A stretch of DNA of 64,000 bases from Sphingomonadales bacterium EhC05 (GCA_001650955.1 LXYP01000012.1:1-64000), one strand, 5' to 3'; positions 19,189 through 30,311 are shown, numbered from the stretch's first letter. The notes: generated from the sequence alone by a model not told the origin. Numbers and translations are program-made.

Positions 19189-19881
19189 ATGGCAACTTTG
19201 TCGCTTAAATATCTGAAACGCAGTGTTTTTGCTCTTGGCACTATGGTCCTGCTCTATCTGCTTGCAGCTCTGGCTGGCAGTATCATTCCGGTCAATCAAC
19301 AATGGCGGAGTCCGGATAATGGCATAGAACTTTTCATAGAAACCAACGGTTTGCACACAGGGATCGTGATGCCCATTCAAAGCAACGTCCATGACTGGAG
19401 CAATCTGATTCGACCGGAACATCTTTCCGATCCGACGCGATATGGCAGTCATATATTGATCGGCTGGGGTCACGAAGGCGTCTACCGCAACACCCAGCAC
19501 TGGAAAGATCTAAGGATCAAAGATGCGGCCAGCGCGACTTTTGGGAGCAGAGAGACATTAATCCACATTTACCACCTGAAATATCCACAGGATTATCCCC
19601 ATTATCGCCGCAGTTTTGAAGTCAGAGAAGATGAATATCGCAAATTGGTTGCAGCGATTCTGCCGCGGTTTGCGCTGGATGCGAGTGGACAGCCGGAACC
19701 TTCCAAGGGCTATGGCACGGGTGATCTCTTCTATAAGTCGCAAGGTCACTACAGCGCCTTCTATACCTGTAACAACTGGACCAGCGATGTCTTGAATCAA
19801 GCTGGGATCAGAACGGCACTATGGTCTCCATTTCAGGGCGGCGTGATGCGCTGGTTCCCTGAAATCGTTCATATCGAGTAA
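19189..19881 (+). CDS. TIGR02117/DUF2459 family membrane-anchored protein
   Basis: The ATG at 19189 has aaaagg upstream and opens a 230-residue protein with one N-terminal membrane segment (VFALGTMVLLYLLAALAGSI) that anchors a periplasmic domain. NGLHTGIVMPI, GWGHEGVYRNT, GSRETLIHIYHL and YTCNNWTSDVLNQAGI match the DUF2459 family, whose conserved His/Cys/Asn pattern recalls papain-like NlpC-type folds (an inference). Function is unknown. A longer in-frame start at 19042 lies inside phhA and is unlikely. It is followed by two tandem exported paralogs but separated from them by more than 50 bases. Confidence 0.85.
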   Translation: MATLSLKYLKRSVFALGTMVLLYLLAALAGSIIPVNQQWRSPDNGIELFIETNGLHTGIVMPIQSNVHDWSNLIRPEHLSDPTRYGSHILIGWGHEGVYRNTQHWKDLRIKDAASATFGSRETLIHIYHLKYPQDYPHYRRSFEVREDEYRKLVAAILPRFALDASGQPEPSKGYGTGDLFYKSQGHYSAFYTCNNWTSDVLNQAGIRTALWSPFQGGVMRWFPEIVHIE

Positions 19882-19935
19882 ATTCCATCATCATAACATC
19901 CTGCAAGCGGCAAATCATAGTGCGGAGACGAAGCT

Positions 19936-20880
19936 ATGGGAAACTCGAGAAGAGCCTTATTCTATTCGATCTTCATGATCATGGCCTCCACCAATTCTGT
20001 CGCGAGTTTTGCCCAGATCGAAGAGAAACCCAGAAATGCTGATGACGATATCATCATCGTCACCGGGCCAGAAGAATTCCAGAAACAGGTTTCCCGCTTC
20101 ATCGAAAGAAAAATACCCATTCCACGAGGCGGCAGATATCAAGGTCAATATGCCCGTTTCCACAGTCCGATCTGCCCGGTGGTTCACGGTCTGTCTGATA
20201 GCAATGAAAAGCTAGTCATACAGAGGATGCACAACGTCTTACGCTCGGCGAGTTTAAAGTCTGGCAAAGACGGGTGCGACTCAAACCTACATCTGGTGGT
20301 CGTTGAAAATGGTGCCAATCTTGTTTCTGCGTTACGTCATCGAAACCACAAACTATTCGGGGAGCTGCAACTTTATGAACGCGACCGGATAGAACAGGGT
20401 CGCGGCCCCGTGTTCTCGTGGCAACAGATTCAGACAGTTCCCGTATCCGGCGGTCAAACAACAAGAACCAACGAAAATCTATCGAGTGGAACAGCAGGAA
20501 CCGCAAATTTTAGCGGAACACTTATCACTTTGCCGGTGCAAAAAGACATGCAGAATAGTTTTTTGTTCCTCGAGAAATCGGCAATTGTCGGACTGACCAC
20601 GGTTCAAATTGCCGACTATGCGATATTGAGGTCTTTGATCGAAGTTAAACAGGATAAAGGCCGTGACGAAAATACGCCCTCGATATTGTCCCTGTTCGAT
20701 AAAGATCTGCGAGCGGATGAACGGCCCAATGCCGCAAGTCTTTGGGATATTGCTTTGCTCAATGCTCTTTATAGCTCCCCCGCCAACGTCAATTCATTCC
20801 GGCAAAAGTCACTTATGATCCACCGCATCCAGCAGAATATTGCCGACTCGAAAACAGCTTTCGGCGAGGCAGCAGAGTGA
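19936..20880 (+). CDS. Exported protein, tandem paralog A
   Basis: The 314 residues begin with a signal peptide (to about SVASFAQ). An acidic DDDIIIVTG strand, a GGRYQGQYARFHSPICPVVHG block and two similar later blocks (RGPVFSWQQIQTV, LTTVQIADYAILRSLIE) follow. All of these recur in the next gene. Two cysteines in corresponding positions (PICP and KDGCDSN) could form a disulphide in the periplasm. I recognise no named family. The copies are about 40% identical by eye, so the duplication is old. Function unknown. Confidence 0.75.
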   Translation: MGNSRRALFYSIFMIMASTNSVASFAQIEEKPRNADDDIIIVTGPEEFQKQVSRFIERKIPIPRGGRYQGQYARFHSPICPVVHGLSDSNEKLVIQRMHNVLRSASLKSGKDGCDSNLHLVVVENGANLVSALRHRNHKLFGELQLYERDRIEQGRGPVFSWQQIQTVPVSGGQTTRTNENLSSGTAGTANFSGTLITLPVQKDMQNSFLFLEKSAIVGLTTVQIADYAILRSLIEVKQDKGRDENTPSILSLFDKDLRADERPNAASLWDIALLNALYSSPANVNSFRQKSLMIHRIQQNIADSKTAFGEAAE

Positions 20881-21026
20881 AGATCACCGATCCGGCAGCT
20901 TGACTTGCGATGCGCATGAAACACGCATGTCAGGTGCGACCGGTGCGACCATCGATCGGTTCTGGAAGATTGATCGTAAATCGGTTATTTGCCAATATGT
21001 ATAGATTCCAAATAAAGGCTCGATAC

Positions 21027-21980
21027 ATGGCGTTTTCCCAACTGTTTAAAATCGCCCTGCTGTCAGTCGCGACCATGGTGACCACACCCATCCTGGCCCA
21101 ATCCGCTGAGAATGCCGAAAAGCCAGATGGCGACGATATTCTCGTCATTGGCACCAAAACCATAAAGGAAGCGGTCGGGGATTTTATTGATATCACCGTC
21201 GCTGGCCCCAAAGGCGGGCGCAACGTTGGGCAATATGCGCGATTTTCTGCGCCCATTTGTCCGAAAGTATTTGGTTTTTCGCAAGCCAATGACAAGGCGA
21301 TCGAGCAGCGCATTCGCGGCGTGTCTCTCGCAGCCGATATTCGAGTGGGCGCGGAAGATTGTAAGCCCAATGTCTATGTCGTGGTCATCGATGACGGCAA
21401 AAGCGCGATCACAATGCTGCGGAAGAAACATCACCGGATTTTCGGGGCGCTGCCGATCTACAAACGCGACCAGTTGGCGGAATCGCGCGGACCGGTTTTC
21501 AGTTGGAAGGCGATATGGACCGTATCCGCGAATGGCACCTCAATACATACTTCGGACGGAGGATCATCGCTGGCGAGTGGCACGGGTGGAGGACTATCGG
21601 ATGATCGTTTTGCTGCATCCCGTACACATGTGAATTCGCTCATCAAGCAGCCAGTTCAGGAAGATATGCGTGCGTCCTATTTACTCCTCGAGAAAAAGGC
21701 GCTGGCGGGCCTAACCACCTTGCAGATCGCAGATTATGCCGCGATGCACAGCCTGATGGAGACAAGGGCTGACCCGGATCAGGATGCGGCATTTTTTTCG
21801 ATCCTGTCCTTGTTCAAAAACAAACAGGCCGGAAGAGATATCCCGGATTCAATTAGCGAATGGGACTTGATATTGCTGAGCGCGCTTTACAGCACTCCAA
21901 GCGATGTACGCGCCCGCATGCAACGTTCAGCCATGCAACAGAAATTCATCAAAGAGGTTGAGGCGGCACAAGATCAGTAA
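21027..21980 (+). CDS. Exported protein, tandem paralog B
   Basis: I start it at the ATG at 21027, preceded by aaagg, which gives a signal peptide ending near PILAQS; an upstream in-frame start at 20910 adds 39 residues with no signal. The 317 residues share with the preceding gene GDDILVIGT, GGRNVGQYARFSAPICPKVFG, RGPVFSWKAIWTV, the KQPVQEDM block and LTTLQIADYAAMHSLME. The cysteine pair is conserved (PICP and AEDCKPN). The middle is more variable, with a Gly/Ser-rich stretch. Probably periplasmic; unknown function. Confidence 0.75.
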   Translation: MAFSQLFKIALLSVATMVTTPILAQSAENAEKPDGDDILVIGTKTIKEAVGDFIDITVAGPKGGRNVGQYARFSAPICPKVFGFSQANDKAIEQRIRGVSLAADIRVGAEDCKPNVYVVVIDDGKSAITMLRKKHHRIFGALPIYKRDQLAESRGPVFSWKAIWTVSANGTSIHTSDGGSSLASGTGGGLSDDRFAASRTHVNSLIKQPVQEDMRASYLLLEKKALAGLTTLQIADYAAMHSLMETRADPDQDAAFFSILSLFKNKQAGRDIPDSISEWDLILLSALYSTPSDVRARMQRSAMQQKFIKEVEAAQDQ

Positions 21981-21996
21981 CGCGCACCCCTCGCCA

Positions 21997-22662
21997 TCAC
22001 TGTCGAAACGCTGCACGCAATTCGGATTTTCGCGGAACCGCAATCTCGCCATATTGTCGAATCAACACGCCTGCTATCTCGAGGCGGCTGAGCGCTTTTC
22101 CCACCGAGATTCGCGAAACGCCGACCAGATCGGCAAGCTCCTGCTGCGTGACCGGGATGATGATATCCTCTGCCTGTTCGCCACACAGGCGCAACAAGGC
22201 TTGTGCCAATTTTTGATCGGTCGACAAATTCCTACCGGCTTCCAGCAGATCAAAGATTTCCTGCAAGGTCATTGCCATCGTGCGGAACAGCAGCCGGGCA
22301 GCGCCGCTATCAGAGGCAATCAGCCTTTCAAATTCTGCTTCGCCGACCCTTACCAGCTGGGTCTGCATTCCCGCGATCGCGTCAACCGTCCGCGAAAACT
22401 CTCCCAGAAAAGCCAGCTCCCCAAATGTCTCGCCGGGACCCAGCAAAGCAAAGAGAGTCAGATTGCCATCGGCACTATAGCGGCCGACCTGGACCGAACC
22501 ACTTTGCACATACCAGAATTCATGGGCGCGATCGCCGCGCTGCTGGATCAATTGTCCCTTGGCAAAGGTTCGAACCTGTCCGCACGCCAGAAGCGTCCGG
22601 CGCACATCATCTGGCAGGCCGGAAATGAAGCCGGTGCCGGCAAGCGGCGGCACGCTGCTCAT
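21997..22662 (-). CDS. Crp/Fnr family transcriptional regulator
   Basis: The 221 residues combine a cyclic-nucleotide-binding fold (about 15-125, with GPGETFGELAFLGEFSRTVDA) and a C-terminal winged helix (QQELADLVGVSRISVGKALSRLE). The N-terminal cysteine cluster of oxygen-sensing Fnr is absent. The GELAF...RT pattern resembles the cAMP pocket, but ligand binding is unproven. It is divergent from the sterol-desaturase-like gene with about 110 bases between the starts, which makes that gene the likeliest target. Confidence 0.9.
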   Translation of the reverse strand: MSSVPPLAGTGFISGLPDDVRRTLLACGQVRTFAKGQLIQQRGDRAHEFWYVQSGSVQVGRYSADGNLTLFALLGPGETFGELAFLGEFSRTVDAIAGMQTQLVRVGEAEFERLIASDSGAARLLFRTMAMTLQEIFDLLEAGRNLSTDQKLAQALLRLCGEQAEDIIIPVTQQELADLVGVSRISVGKALSRLEIAGVLIRQYGEIAVPRKSELRAAFRQ

Positions 22663-22774
22663 AAAATATATCTCAATTGATAAGTAGTTTGCATTTCAAG
22701 TCCGGCAATTGGGCTAAGAGAGGGTCAATTGCAAGCGCCTTGAGACAGGCCCGTCGATGAAATTGGAGAGACAG

Positions 22775-23629
22775 ATGCGACCTGAAATATATGCCATTAC
22801 CGGAATATTCCTGTTTTTCGGTCTGCTCGAATTTTTCCGCACCAAATTGTTCAGCAAGGCAGAACAGACTCGCGACGATGCGCTGGTCGAGATTATCGGT
22901 TCCTTCGTGCTACTGGTCATCACCCAACCCAGCATCATCCTCGCGGCCCAATTTCTGCTCGGCGGCATTGCGCCGCAATGGCAGGATGCTTTGGTCGGTA
23001 TTCCGCTGATCGCGGCAATCGCTCTGTTCCTGGTCTTTGATGACATGATGCAATATTTCTGGCACCGCCTGTCGCACAGCGTGCCATTTCTCTACAATCT
23101 CCACCGCTCCCACCATAATGCCAAATATATGAGCGTCCGCCTCGTCTATCGGAATAATATTTTCTATTATCTGACGATGCCGAGCATCTGGTTTTCCGGC
23201 GTGCTGATCTATCTCGGGCTCGGCTGGGTCTATGTCGGCTATATCATCGTCAAAATGGCAGTGATTGTCGGCGCGCACAGCGATGTCGCCTGGGATGCGC
23301 CACTCTACAGGATCAAATGGCTGTCGCCGGTGATGTGGATTGTCGAACGCACGATTTCGACGCCCGCAACCCACCATGCCCATCATGGCCGCCACAAGAG
23401 CGACGGTGTGACCAACTATAAGGGCAATTTCGGCAATCTGTTGTTCTTCTGGGATGTTCTGTTCGGCACCGCCAAGATCACGCGGCGCTATCCCGACAGC
23501 TATGGCGTCGAAAATCTCGCACCCGCCACTTTGGGTCAGCAACTCGCCTGGCCGATCTTTCCAGAGAATAAGGAAGGCGGCCATGGCGTGAAGGAACTGG
23601 CCGCGATTGAGGCAGCGGCGAAGAGCTGA
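22775..23629 (+). CDS. Sterol desaturase/fatty acid hydroxylase family membrane enzyme
   Basis: The ATG at 22775 follows ggagag at a good distance and gives 284 residues; the in-frame ATG at 22757 lacks it. Histidine clusters typical of di-iron membrane oxygenases are present: HRLSH, HRSHH and HHAHHG. Four or more hydrophobic segments place it in the inner membrane. Members hydroxylate or desaturate lipids, carotenoids or sterol-like molecules; the substrate is not evident. The coding 3' end resembles the sequence that follows the GNAT gene, as part of a 79-bp direct repeat. Confidence 0.9.
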   Translation: MRPEIYAITGIFLFFGLLEFFRTKLFSKAEQTRDDALVEIIGSFVLLVITQPSIILAAQFLLGGIAPQWQDALVGIPLIAAIALFLVFDDMMQYFWHRLSHSVPFLYNLHRSHHNAKYMSVRLVYRNNIFYYLTMPSIWFSGVLIYLGLGWVYVGYIIVKMAVIVGAHSDVAWDAPLYRIKWLSPVMWIVERTISTPATHHAHHGRHKSDGVTNYKGNFGNLLFFWDVLFGTAKITRRYPDSYGVENLAPATLGQQLAWPIFPENKEGGHGVKELAAIEAAAKS

Positions 23630-23682
23630 ACCCGTCATTGCGAACGCAGCGAAGCAATATGGGGCATCGCTTGCCGCTCTGG
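23604..23682. repeat. 79-bp direct repeat, left copy
   Basis: It covers the last codons of the desaturase-like gene, its stop and the following cccgtcattg...gaagcaat element. By eye about 83% identical to 24295-24373 in the same orientation. The GNAT gene lies between the copies. The inner part belongs to the intergenic family also seen at 39082-39164 and 55872-55952. Confidence 0.75.
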
Positions 23683-23817
23683 GTTGGCAGTATCTCACTA
23701 TGCCCCTTTGCCGGATTACATTGTATAAAAATTTGAAATTAGGATCATCGAGGTTGTCATAACGGCTATCCTATTGAATAGATTTATTTATGATATCAGT
23801 TGATGTTGGGTACCGTT

Positions 23818-24285
23818 ATGATCTTTTCTATCCGCGCCGAAACTGGCAAAGCCGATCATGAGTTTATGCGTAGTTTGAACGAGCGCTTGGTCGAAGTGAG
23901 TCAAGCTCCGACCCATTCGGCGGCCGACGTGGCCATTTTTCAAGATCAATTTACAGCATCCGCTTGGGCCAACGATGTCAAAACCAATGCCACATTTATC
24001 GCTGTTAGCGAGAGCGGTAGGCGACTAGGCTATGTCAATGTCCGAGGGACTCCCGATGAAATCGGACAAGAAGAATGCGGCTACATAGCTCTATTGGCGG
24101 TCATTGCTGAAGCCGAAGGGCACGGCATCGCACAAGCTCTGGTGAATGCAGCTGAGAACTGGGCAAAACAGCAGGGCTTTCAACGTCTGTCGTTGGACGT
24201 TTTTGCAAGCAATCAAAGAGCGCAGCAATTCTATCGCAAGGCAGGATATGAACCCGAGATGATACGGGTGATCAAGCATATTTGA
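23818..24285 (+). CDS. GNAT family N-acetyltransferase
   Basis: The frame extends from upstream codons at 23800/23803, but the ATG at 23818 gives the natural opening MIFSIRAETGKAD and 155 residues. The acetyl-CoA-binding A motif is seen in YIALLAVIAEAEGHGIAQALV, and motif B follows in LDVFASNQRAQQFYRKAGYEP. The substrate is unknown. The gene lies between two 79-bp direct repeats that both carry a desaturase-like 3' end, so it may have entered as a small cassette. It has its own promoter region of about 190 bases, AT-rich compared with the surroundings. Confidence 0.85.
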   Translation: MIFSIRAETGKADHEFMRSLNERLVEVSQAPTHSAADVAIFQDQFTASAWANDVKTNATFIAVSESGRRLGYVNVRGTPDEIGQEECGYIALLAVIAEAEGHGIAQALVNAAENWAKQQGFQRLSLDVFASNQRAQQFYRKAGYEPEMIRVIKHI

Positions 24286-24294
24286 CGTAATCGA

Positions 24295-24373
24295 CGATGG
24301 AAGCGGCGGCAAAGGTCTGAACCCGTCATTGAGAGTGCAGCGAAGCAATCTAGGGCGTCGCCTGCCGCTCTGA
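24295..24373. repeat. 79-bp direct repeat, right copy
   Basis: Starts ten bases after the GNAT stop and matches 23604-23682. The first part would read MEAAAKV then stop, like the IEAAAKS end of the desaturase gene. Confidence 0.75.
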
Positions 24374-24424
24374 AGGCGCCTTGCAATGACGGTGGCTCGT
24401 TCGACAGTCATGGTTGGAAGAGAC

Positions 24425-24492
24425 CCGTTCGTCCTGAGCTTGTCGAAGGACTTGGTGACACACAGGTGCTTCGACAGGCTCAGCACGAACGG
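24425..24492. repeat. Palindromic element, family A (intergenic copy)
   Basis: Its arms are ccgttcgtcctgagcttgtc on the left and the complementary gacaggctcagcacgaacgg on the right. It lies just after the ligA stop. Family members are at 26235-26306 (inside ligA), 35802-35873 and 55691-55760. Confidence 0.85.
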
Positions 24493-24504
24493 TAGTGTAG
24501 TCCG

Positions 24505-26880
<2,376 letters not shown>

Positions 26881-26904
26881 TCACGCAGCGACAGGCGGCA
26901 CCGA

Positions 26905-26938
26905 ACCACCCCAACCCCTCCTTTAAAAAGGAGGGGCT
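26905..26938. repeat. Family C repeat, copy 2 (inverted)
   Basis: Inverted copy beginning accaccccaacccctccttt, then aaaaaggaggggct. Confidence 0.85.
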
Positions 26939-26983
26939 GAAACGGGCTCGCTTGACCACTAGCAGCATTCGTAGGGCAATGGC

Positions 26984-27394
26984 TCACTTAAGCCCCTCCT
27001 CTTCAGAGGAGGGGTTTGGGGTGGTGCTGGCCCGGCATCCCACCCACCTATCCGGCGCTTCCTCCAACACATTAAGCAGAGCCAACAAAACCCCGTCCAT
27101 ATTCCCCATCACATCCAAATTGGTAAAACGCACCGTCCGATATCCCTTTTTCCGCAACCGATCATCGCGCTTGAAATCAGAATCAATATCATGCGTATCA
27201 CCATCTACTTCAACAATCAGCTTTTTAAGCGGGCAAAAGAAGTCGGCGATATAATAGTCGATCATGGCCTGACGGCGGAACTTGTGGCCTTTGAGTTGAG
27301 AAGCAGAAAGATGCCGCCACAACCGCTTTTCCGGTTCCGTAGGATTGCGCCGCATCTCCCTCGCACGAGCAAGAAGAGTGGCACGGTCAGTCAC
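26984..27394 (-). CDS. DUF559 domain protein, Vsr-like endonuclease fold
   Basis: I take GTG at 27394 as the start. It gives the usual family opening (MTDRATLLARAREMRRNPT) and 136 residues, with aggagg about ten bases upstream, and that aggagg lies within a family C repeat. A longer frame to 27490 would translate the repeat as PPQPLLFRGG and is less likely. GHKFRRQAMIDYYIADFFCP and LIVEVDGDTHD match the DUF559 family, related in fold to Vsr and other very short patch endonucleases; the acidic residues fit a nuclease centre, but activity is unproven. The C-terminal tail ([13 protein letters not shown]) is encoded by the family C repeat at 26991-27026. Confidence 0.85.
   Translation of the reverse strand: MTDRATLLARAREMRRNPTEPEKRLWRHLSASQLKGHKFRRQAMIDYYIADFFCPLKKLIVEVDGDTHDIDSDFKRDDRLRKKGYRTVRFTNLDVMGNMDGVLLALLNVLEEAPDRWVGCRASTTPNPSSEEEGLK
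26991..27026. repeat. Family C repeat, copy 3 (codes the DUF559 tail)
   Basis: Same orientation as copy 1. Read on the minus strand it encodes the last dozen residues of the DUF559 protein. Confidence 0.85.
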
Positions 27395-27400
27395 GAATCT

Positions 27401-27434
27401 AGCCCCTCCTCTAAAGAGGAGGGGTTGGGGTGGT
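27401..27434. repeat. Family C repeat, copy 4 (supplies a ribosome-binding site)
   Basis: On the minus strand its gaggagggg lies about ten bases before the GTG of the DUF559 gene, so the repeat appears to act as its Shine-Dalgarno. Confidence 0.75.
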
Positions 27435-27480
27435 TGATTCTGTTCATTGACGGATTTTATCCCGGAAATATGTTTAGCAG

Positions 27481-27804
27481 CTAATTCCATGCCGAATTCA
27501 ACGCGATTACCGCAACGGGAGTTATAGCCAAAACCGACCGAATCAAAATGAAAGCCAATCGTTTGGGTTCAGCGTCACCCATCAATTTTACTGAATCAAT
27601 GAGGTTCCAGACACCAAAACCCAGCATAGCAAATACCACTATCAAAAACAAAGGATGAGGGAATTCGAGTTCGGAAAAGGCCACTGCCAGCAAAAAACCT
27701 AGCATGACTATCCCAAACACCGATAAGGCAAGAAAAAGCAAAGCTAGTGCAATCAATCCAAAATATATCAATGGATTAGTCGTATCCAGCAATCTGCTTT
27801 CCAC
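27481..27804 (-). CDS. Small hypothetical membrane protein
   Basis: 107 residues from a GTG that overlaps the TAG of recN by one base (TAGTG), a typical coupled start. Three to four hydrophobic segments (about 12-30, 32-45, 50-68 and 85-105) fill the protein. It sits at the end of the recN operon, and no family or motif is recognisable. Codon 'GTG' instead of 'ATG' and the tight overlap are the only clues that it is translated together with recN. Confidence 0.65.
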   Translation of the reverse strand: MESRLLDTTNPLIYFGLIALALLFLALSVFGIVMLGFLLAVAFSELEFPHPLFLIVVFAMLGFGVWNLIDSVKLMGDAEPKRLAFILIRSVLAITPVAVIALNSAWN

Positions 27805-29468
27805 TAAACCCCCTCCAGCAACCGATCCGCCTGTGCCCTTGCCTCGTCGGTGACATCCGCACCTGACAGCATTCGCGCAATTTCTTGCCGGCGGCCGTCA
27901 TCATCCAGCGCCTTGACGTCGGTGCGCGATACCGTGCCATCTGATGACTTGTTGATCAGCAAATGGGCGTCACCCTTGGACGCGACTTGCGGGCTGTGGG
28001 TGACGACGAGCAATTGAGCGGATGTCGACAATCGCGATAGCCGGTCGCCAATGGCCGAGGCCACCGCGCCGCCGACGCCGCGATCGACTTCGTCAAATAT
28101 GATCGTCTTGGCGCCGCCTTCTTCGGCCAAAGCGACTTTCAGCGCGAGGATGAAGCGCGACAATTCTCCGCCCGAAGCAATCTTGCCAAGCGGCGCCAAG
28201 GGCGCGCCGGGATTGGTCGAGATGAGAAATTCGATCCGGTCCATTCCATTGCTATTCCAACGCTCTTCAGGCATTTCTTCAAGTAGAGTCTTAAATTTTG
28301 CAGCGTCCAGTCTGAGCGGCACCAGCTCGCCCGCAACCGCCTTGTCGAGCGCTTTGGCCGCTTTGGTCCGCTTCGCTCGAAGCGCCTCTGCCGCGGCGAT
28401 GTAGGACTGTTTGGTTTCAGCCAATCTGGCCTCCAACGCCTCCAATGACTTGCCGCCATCGCTGATCGCCGCCAGCCTGCTGTCCAATTCGACCAGCAAG
28501 GCTCTGAGCTTATCGGGCTCGACGCGATGCTTGCGCGCCAGTCCGCGCAGATCGAACAGCCGGGTCTCCATATCGTCGAGCCGCTGCGGATCGAAGGTCA
28601 GCGCATTGGCCGCATCGTTGAGCTTATCCTCGGCCTCACCGGCATCGATGATCGCCCGATCGAGGAAATCCAGCGCTTGCTGCAACAGCGGATGATCCTC
28701 GGCAATCCGGTCGAGCCGCCGCGCAGCTGCTCGTAGCGAGGCAAGGCCGCCTTCCGAGCCGTCAAAGCTCGAACGGATCAGCTCCAAGTCGCTGGTCAGC
28801 TTTTCGCCCTTCATCATCGTCGCGCGTTCCAGCGCGAGCTCCTGCTCCTCGCCTTCCTGCGGCGCGAAAGTGGAGAGTTCGGCGACGCTATGCTCGAGAT
28901 ATTCGCGGTCCTTCTCGGCCGATGCCTGGTCTTCTTTGGCTTGATCCAGCGCCTCTTTGGCGCTTTGCCACGCGTCATAGGCGCGCTTGATCTTGCCAGT
29001 GTCGACGCTGGCATAGATATCGAGCAACGCCCGGTGCCCCTTGGGATTGATCAGGCCGCGATCATCGTGCTGGCCATGGATTTCGATCAGCTGCCCGCCG
29101 ACTTCACGCAGCAGGGCCGCGGAACAGGGCTGGTCATTGATGAAGGCGCGGCTGCCGCCATCCGCCTTGACCGACCGCTTGATGATCAGCGGTTCGCCGG
29201 GTTCGAGATCGATATCGCTATCCTGCAGATAGGTTGCCAGTTTGCTCTTTGCCGGCGGCGCGTCAAAACTCGCGGTAACCTGGGCCTTGTCCCTGCCCTG
29301 CCGAACCAATCCGCTATCGGCGCGATTGCCCAAAGCAAGCCCAAGCGAATCGAGCAAGATGGATTTGCCGGCGCCAGTTTCGCCAGTCAAAACCGAGAGG
29401 CCCGATCCGAAATCCAGATCGAGCGCTTCAATCAATACAATATCACGAATGGAAAGGGACTGTAACAC
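27804..29468 (-). CDS. recN: DNA repair protein RecN
   Basis: RecN is an SMC-like ATPase recruited to double-strand breaks. The 554 residues show a Walker A GETGAGKSILLDSLGLALG near residue 30, a long coiled-coil middle (about 150-370), and the ABC signature and Walker B in ASGGELSRFILALKVAL and TIIFDEVDRGVGG. The Q-loop-region HGQHDDRGL is also present. Length is normal. It lies downstream of bamD with a gap of about 60 bases. No LexA box was looked for systematically. Confidence 0.95.
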   Translation of the reverse strand: MLQSLSIRDIVLIEALDLDFGSGLSVLTGETGAGKSILLDSLGLALGNRADSGLVRQGRDKAQVTASFDAPPAKSKLATYLQDSDIDLEPGEPLIIKRSVKADGGSRAFINDQPCSAALLREVGGQLIEIHGQHDDRGLINPKGHRALLDIYASVDTGKIKRAYDAWQSAKEALDQAKEDQASAEKDREYLEHSVAELSTFAPQEGEEQELALERATMMKGEKLTSDLELIRSSFDGSEGGLASLRAAARRLDRIAEDHPLLQQALDFLDRAIIDAGEAEDKLNDAANALTFDPQRLDDMETRLFDLRGLARKHRVEPDKLRALLVELDSRLAAISDGGKSLEALEARLAETKQSYIAAAEALRAKRTKAAKALDKAVAGELVPLRLDAAKFKTLLEEMPEERWNSNGMDRIEFLISTNPGAPLAPLGKIASGGELSRFILALKVALAEEGGAKTIIFDEVDRGVGGAVASAIGDRLSRLSTSAQLLVVTHSPQVASKGDAHLLINKSSDGTVSRTDVKALDDDGRRQEIARMLSGADVTDEARAQADRLLEGV

Positions 29469-29525
29469 AGCACCCTCTTAAATCACGTTGACCCTGGCTG
29501 CAACGCATTGCAGCGTCTGATGAAC

Positions 29526-30311
29526 TTAAGTCGCACCATGTTTGTTGACGAGATCAAAGGCGCGCTCATACCATTTCGAGCCAGGGTAGTTCGCACCCAG
29601 AACCGCAGCCGATTTCTTCGCCTCGATCGGGATGCCGAGCGCAAGATAGGATTCGGTCAGACGCATCAAGGCTTCCGGCGCATGGGTCGTCGTCTCATAT
29701 GTCTCGATCACTGTGCGGAAGCGGATCGTTGCCGCCAGCCATTTGCCGCGACGCTGATAAAACCGTCCGATTTCCATCTCTTTGCCCGCCAGATGGTCAT
29801 TCACCAGATCCATTTTCAGCGTTGCGTCAGCGGCATAGCGGCTGTTGGGATAACGTCTTGCCACTTCACCGAGAGTCGTGAGGGCCTGTTCGGTGATTTT
29901 CTGATCCCGCGTGACATCACTGATCTGCTCATAATAACTCAGCGCGATCAGATAATAAGCATAAGGTGCGTCCTTATTGCCGGGATGAATCGACAGGAAT
30001 CGCCGTGAGGATTCAATCGCCTTATTATAGTCACCGGCCAGATAATAGCTGAACGCGCTCATCTGCTGCGCACGGCGCGCCCATGGTGAATAAGGGTGCT
30101 GACGTTCCACCTCATCAAACAAGGCCGCAGCAATCTTATACTGGCCGCTATCAAGACGACCTTTGGCCGCGTTATAGAGCGTATCTACATCGCGGGCGAC
30201 ATAGCGTGTATCAGCGCCGGCACCACCGCCGCCGCCGCCAAGCAGCGAACAGCCCGAGAGCAGAGTGACGGAAATGCCGAGAACGGCTGCTTTGATGATC
30301 ATTTTTCTCAT
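29526..30311 (-). CDS. bamD: Outer membrane protein assembly factor BamD
   Basis: A lipoprotein of the BAM complex that inserts beta-barrel proteins into the outer membrane. The signal with lipobox LLSGCS near residue 20 gives a mature N-terminal lipid-anchored Cys. A Gly-rich linker and TPR repeats follow (e.g. AAKGRLDSGQYKIAAALFDEV, YYLAGDYNKAIESSRRFLSIHPGNKDAPYA). 261 residues, normal for alphaproteobacterial BamD. The essential-gene neighbour order bamD-recN-ligA is common in alphaproteobacteria. Confidence 0.94.
   Translation of the reverse strand: MRKMIIKAAVLGISVTLLSGCSLLGGGGGGAGADTRYVARDVDTLYNAAKGRLDSGQYKIAAALFDEVERQHPYSPWARRAQQMSAFSYYLAGDYNKAIESSRRFLSIHPGNKDAPYAYYLIALSYYEQISDVTRDQKITEQALTTLGEVARRYPNSRYAADATLKMDLVNDHLAGKEMEIGRFYQRRGKWLAATIRFRTVIETYETTTHAPEALMRLTESYLALGIPIEAKKSAAVLGANYPGSKWYERAFDLVNKHGAT

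Noticed and set aside
24091-24486. Minus-strand frame starting MLSLSKHLCVTKS
   Set aside because: The reading comes from a family A repeat and from the antisense of the GNAT gene, a common source of false genes in such genomes.
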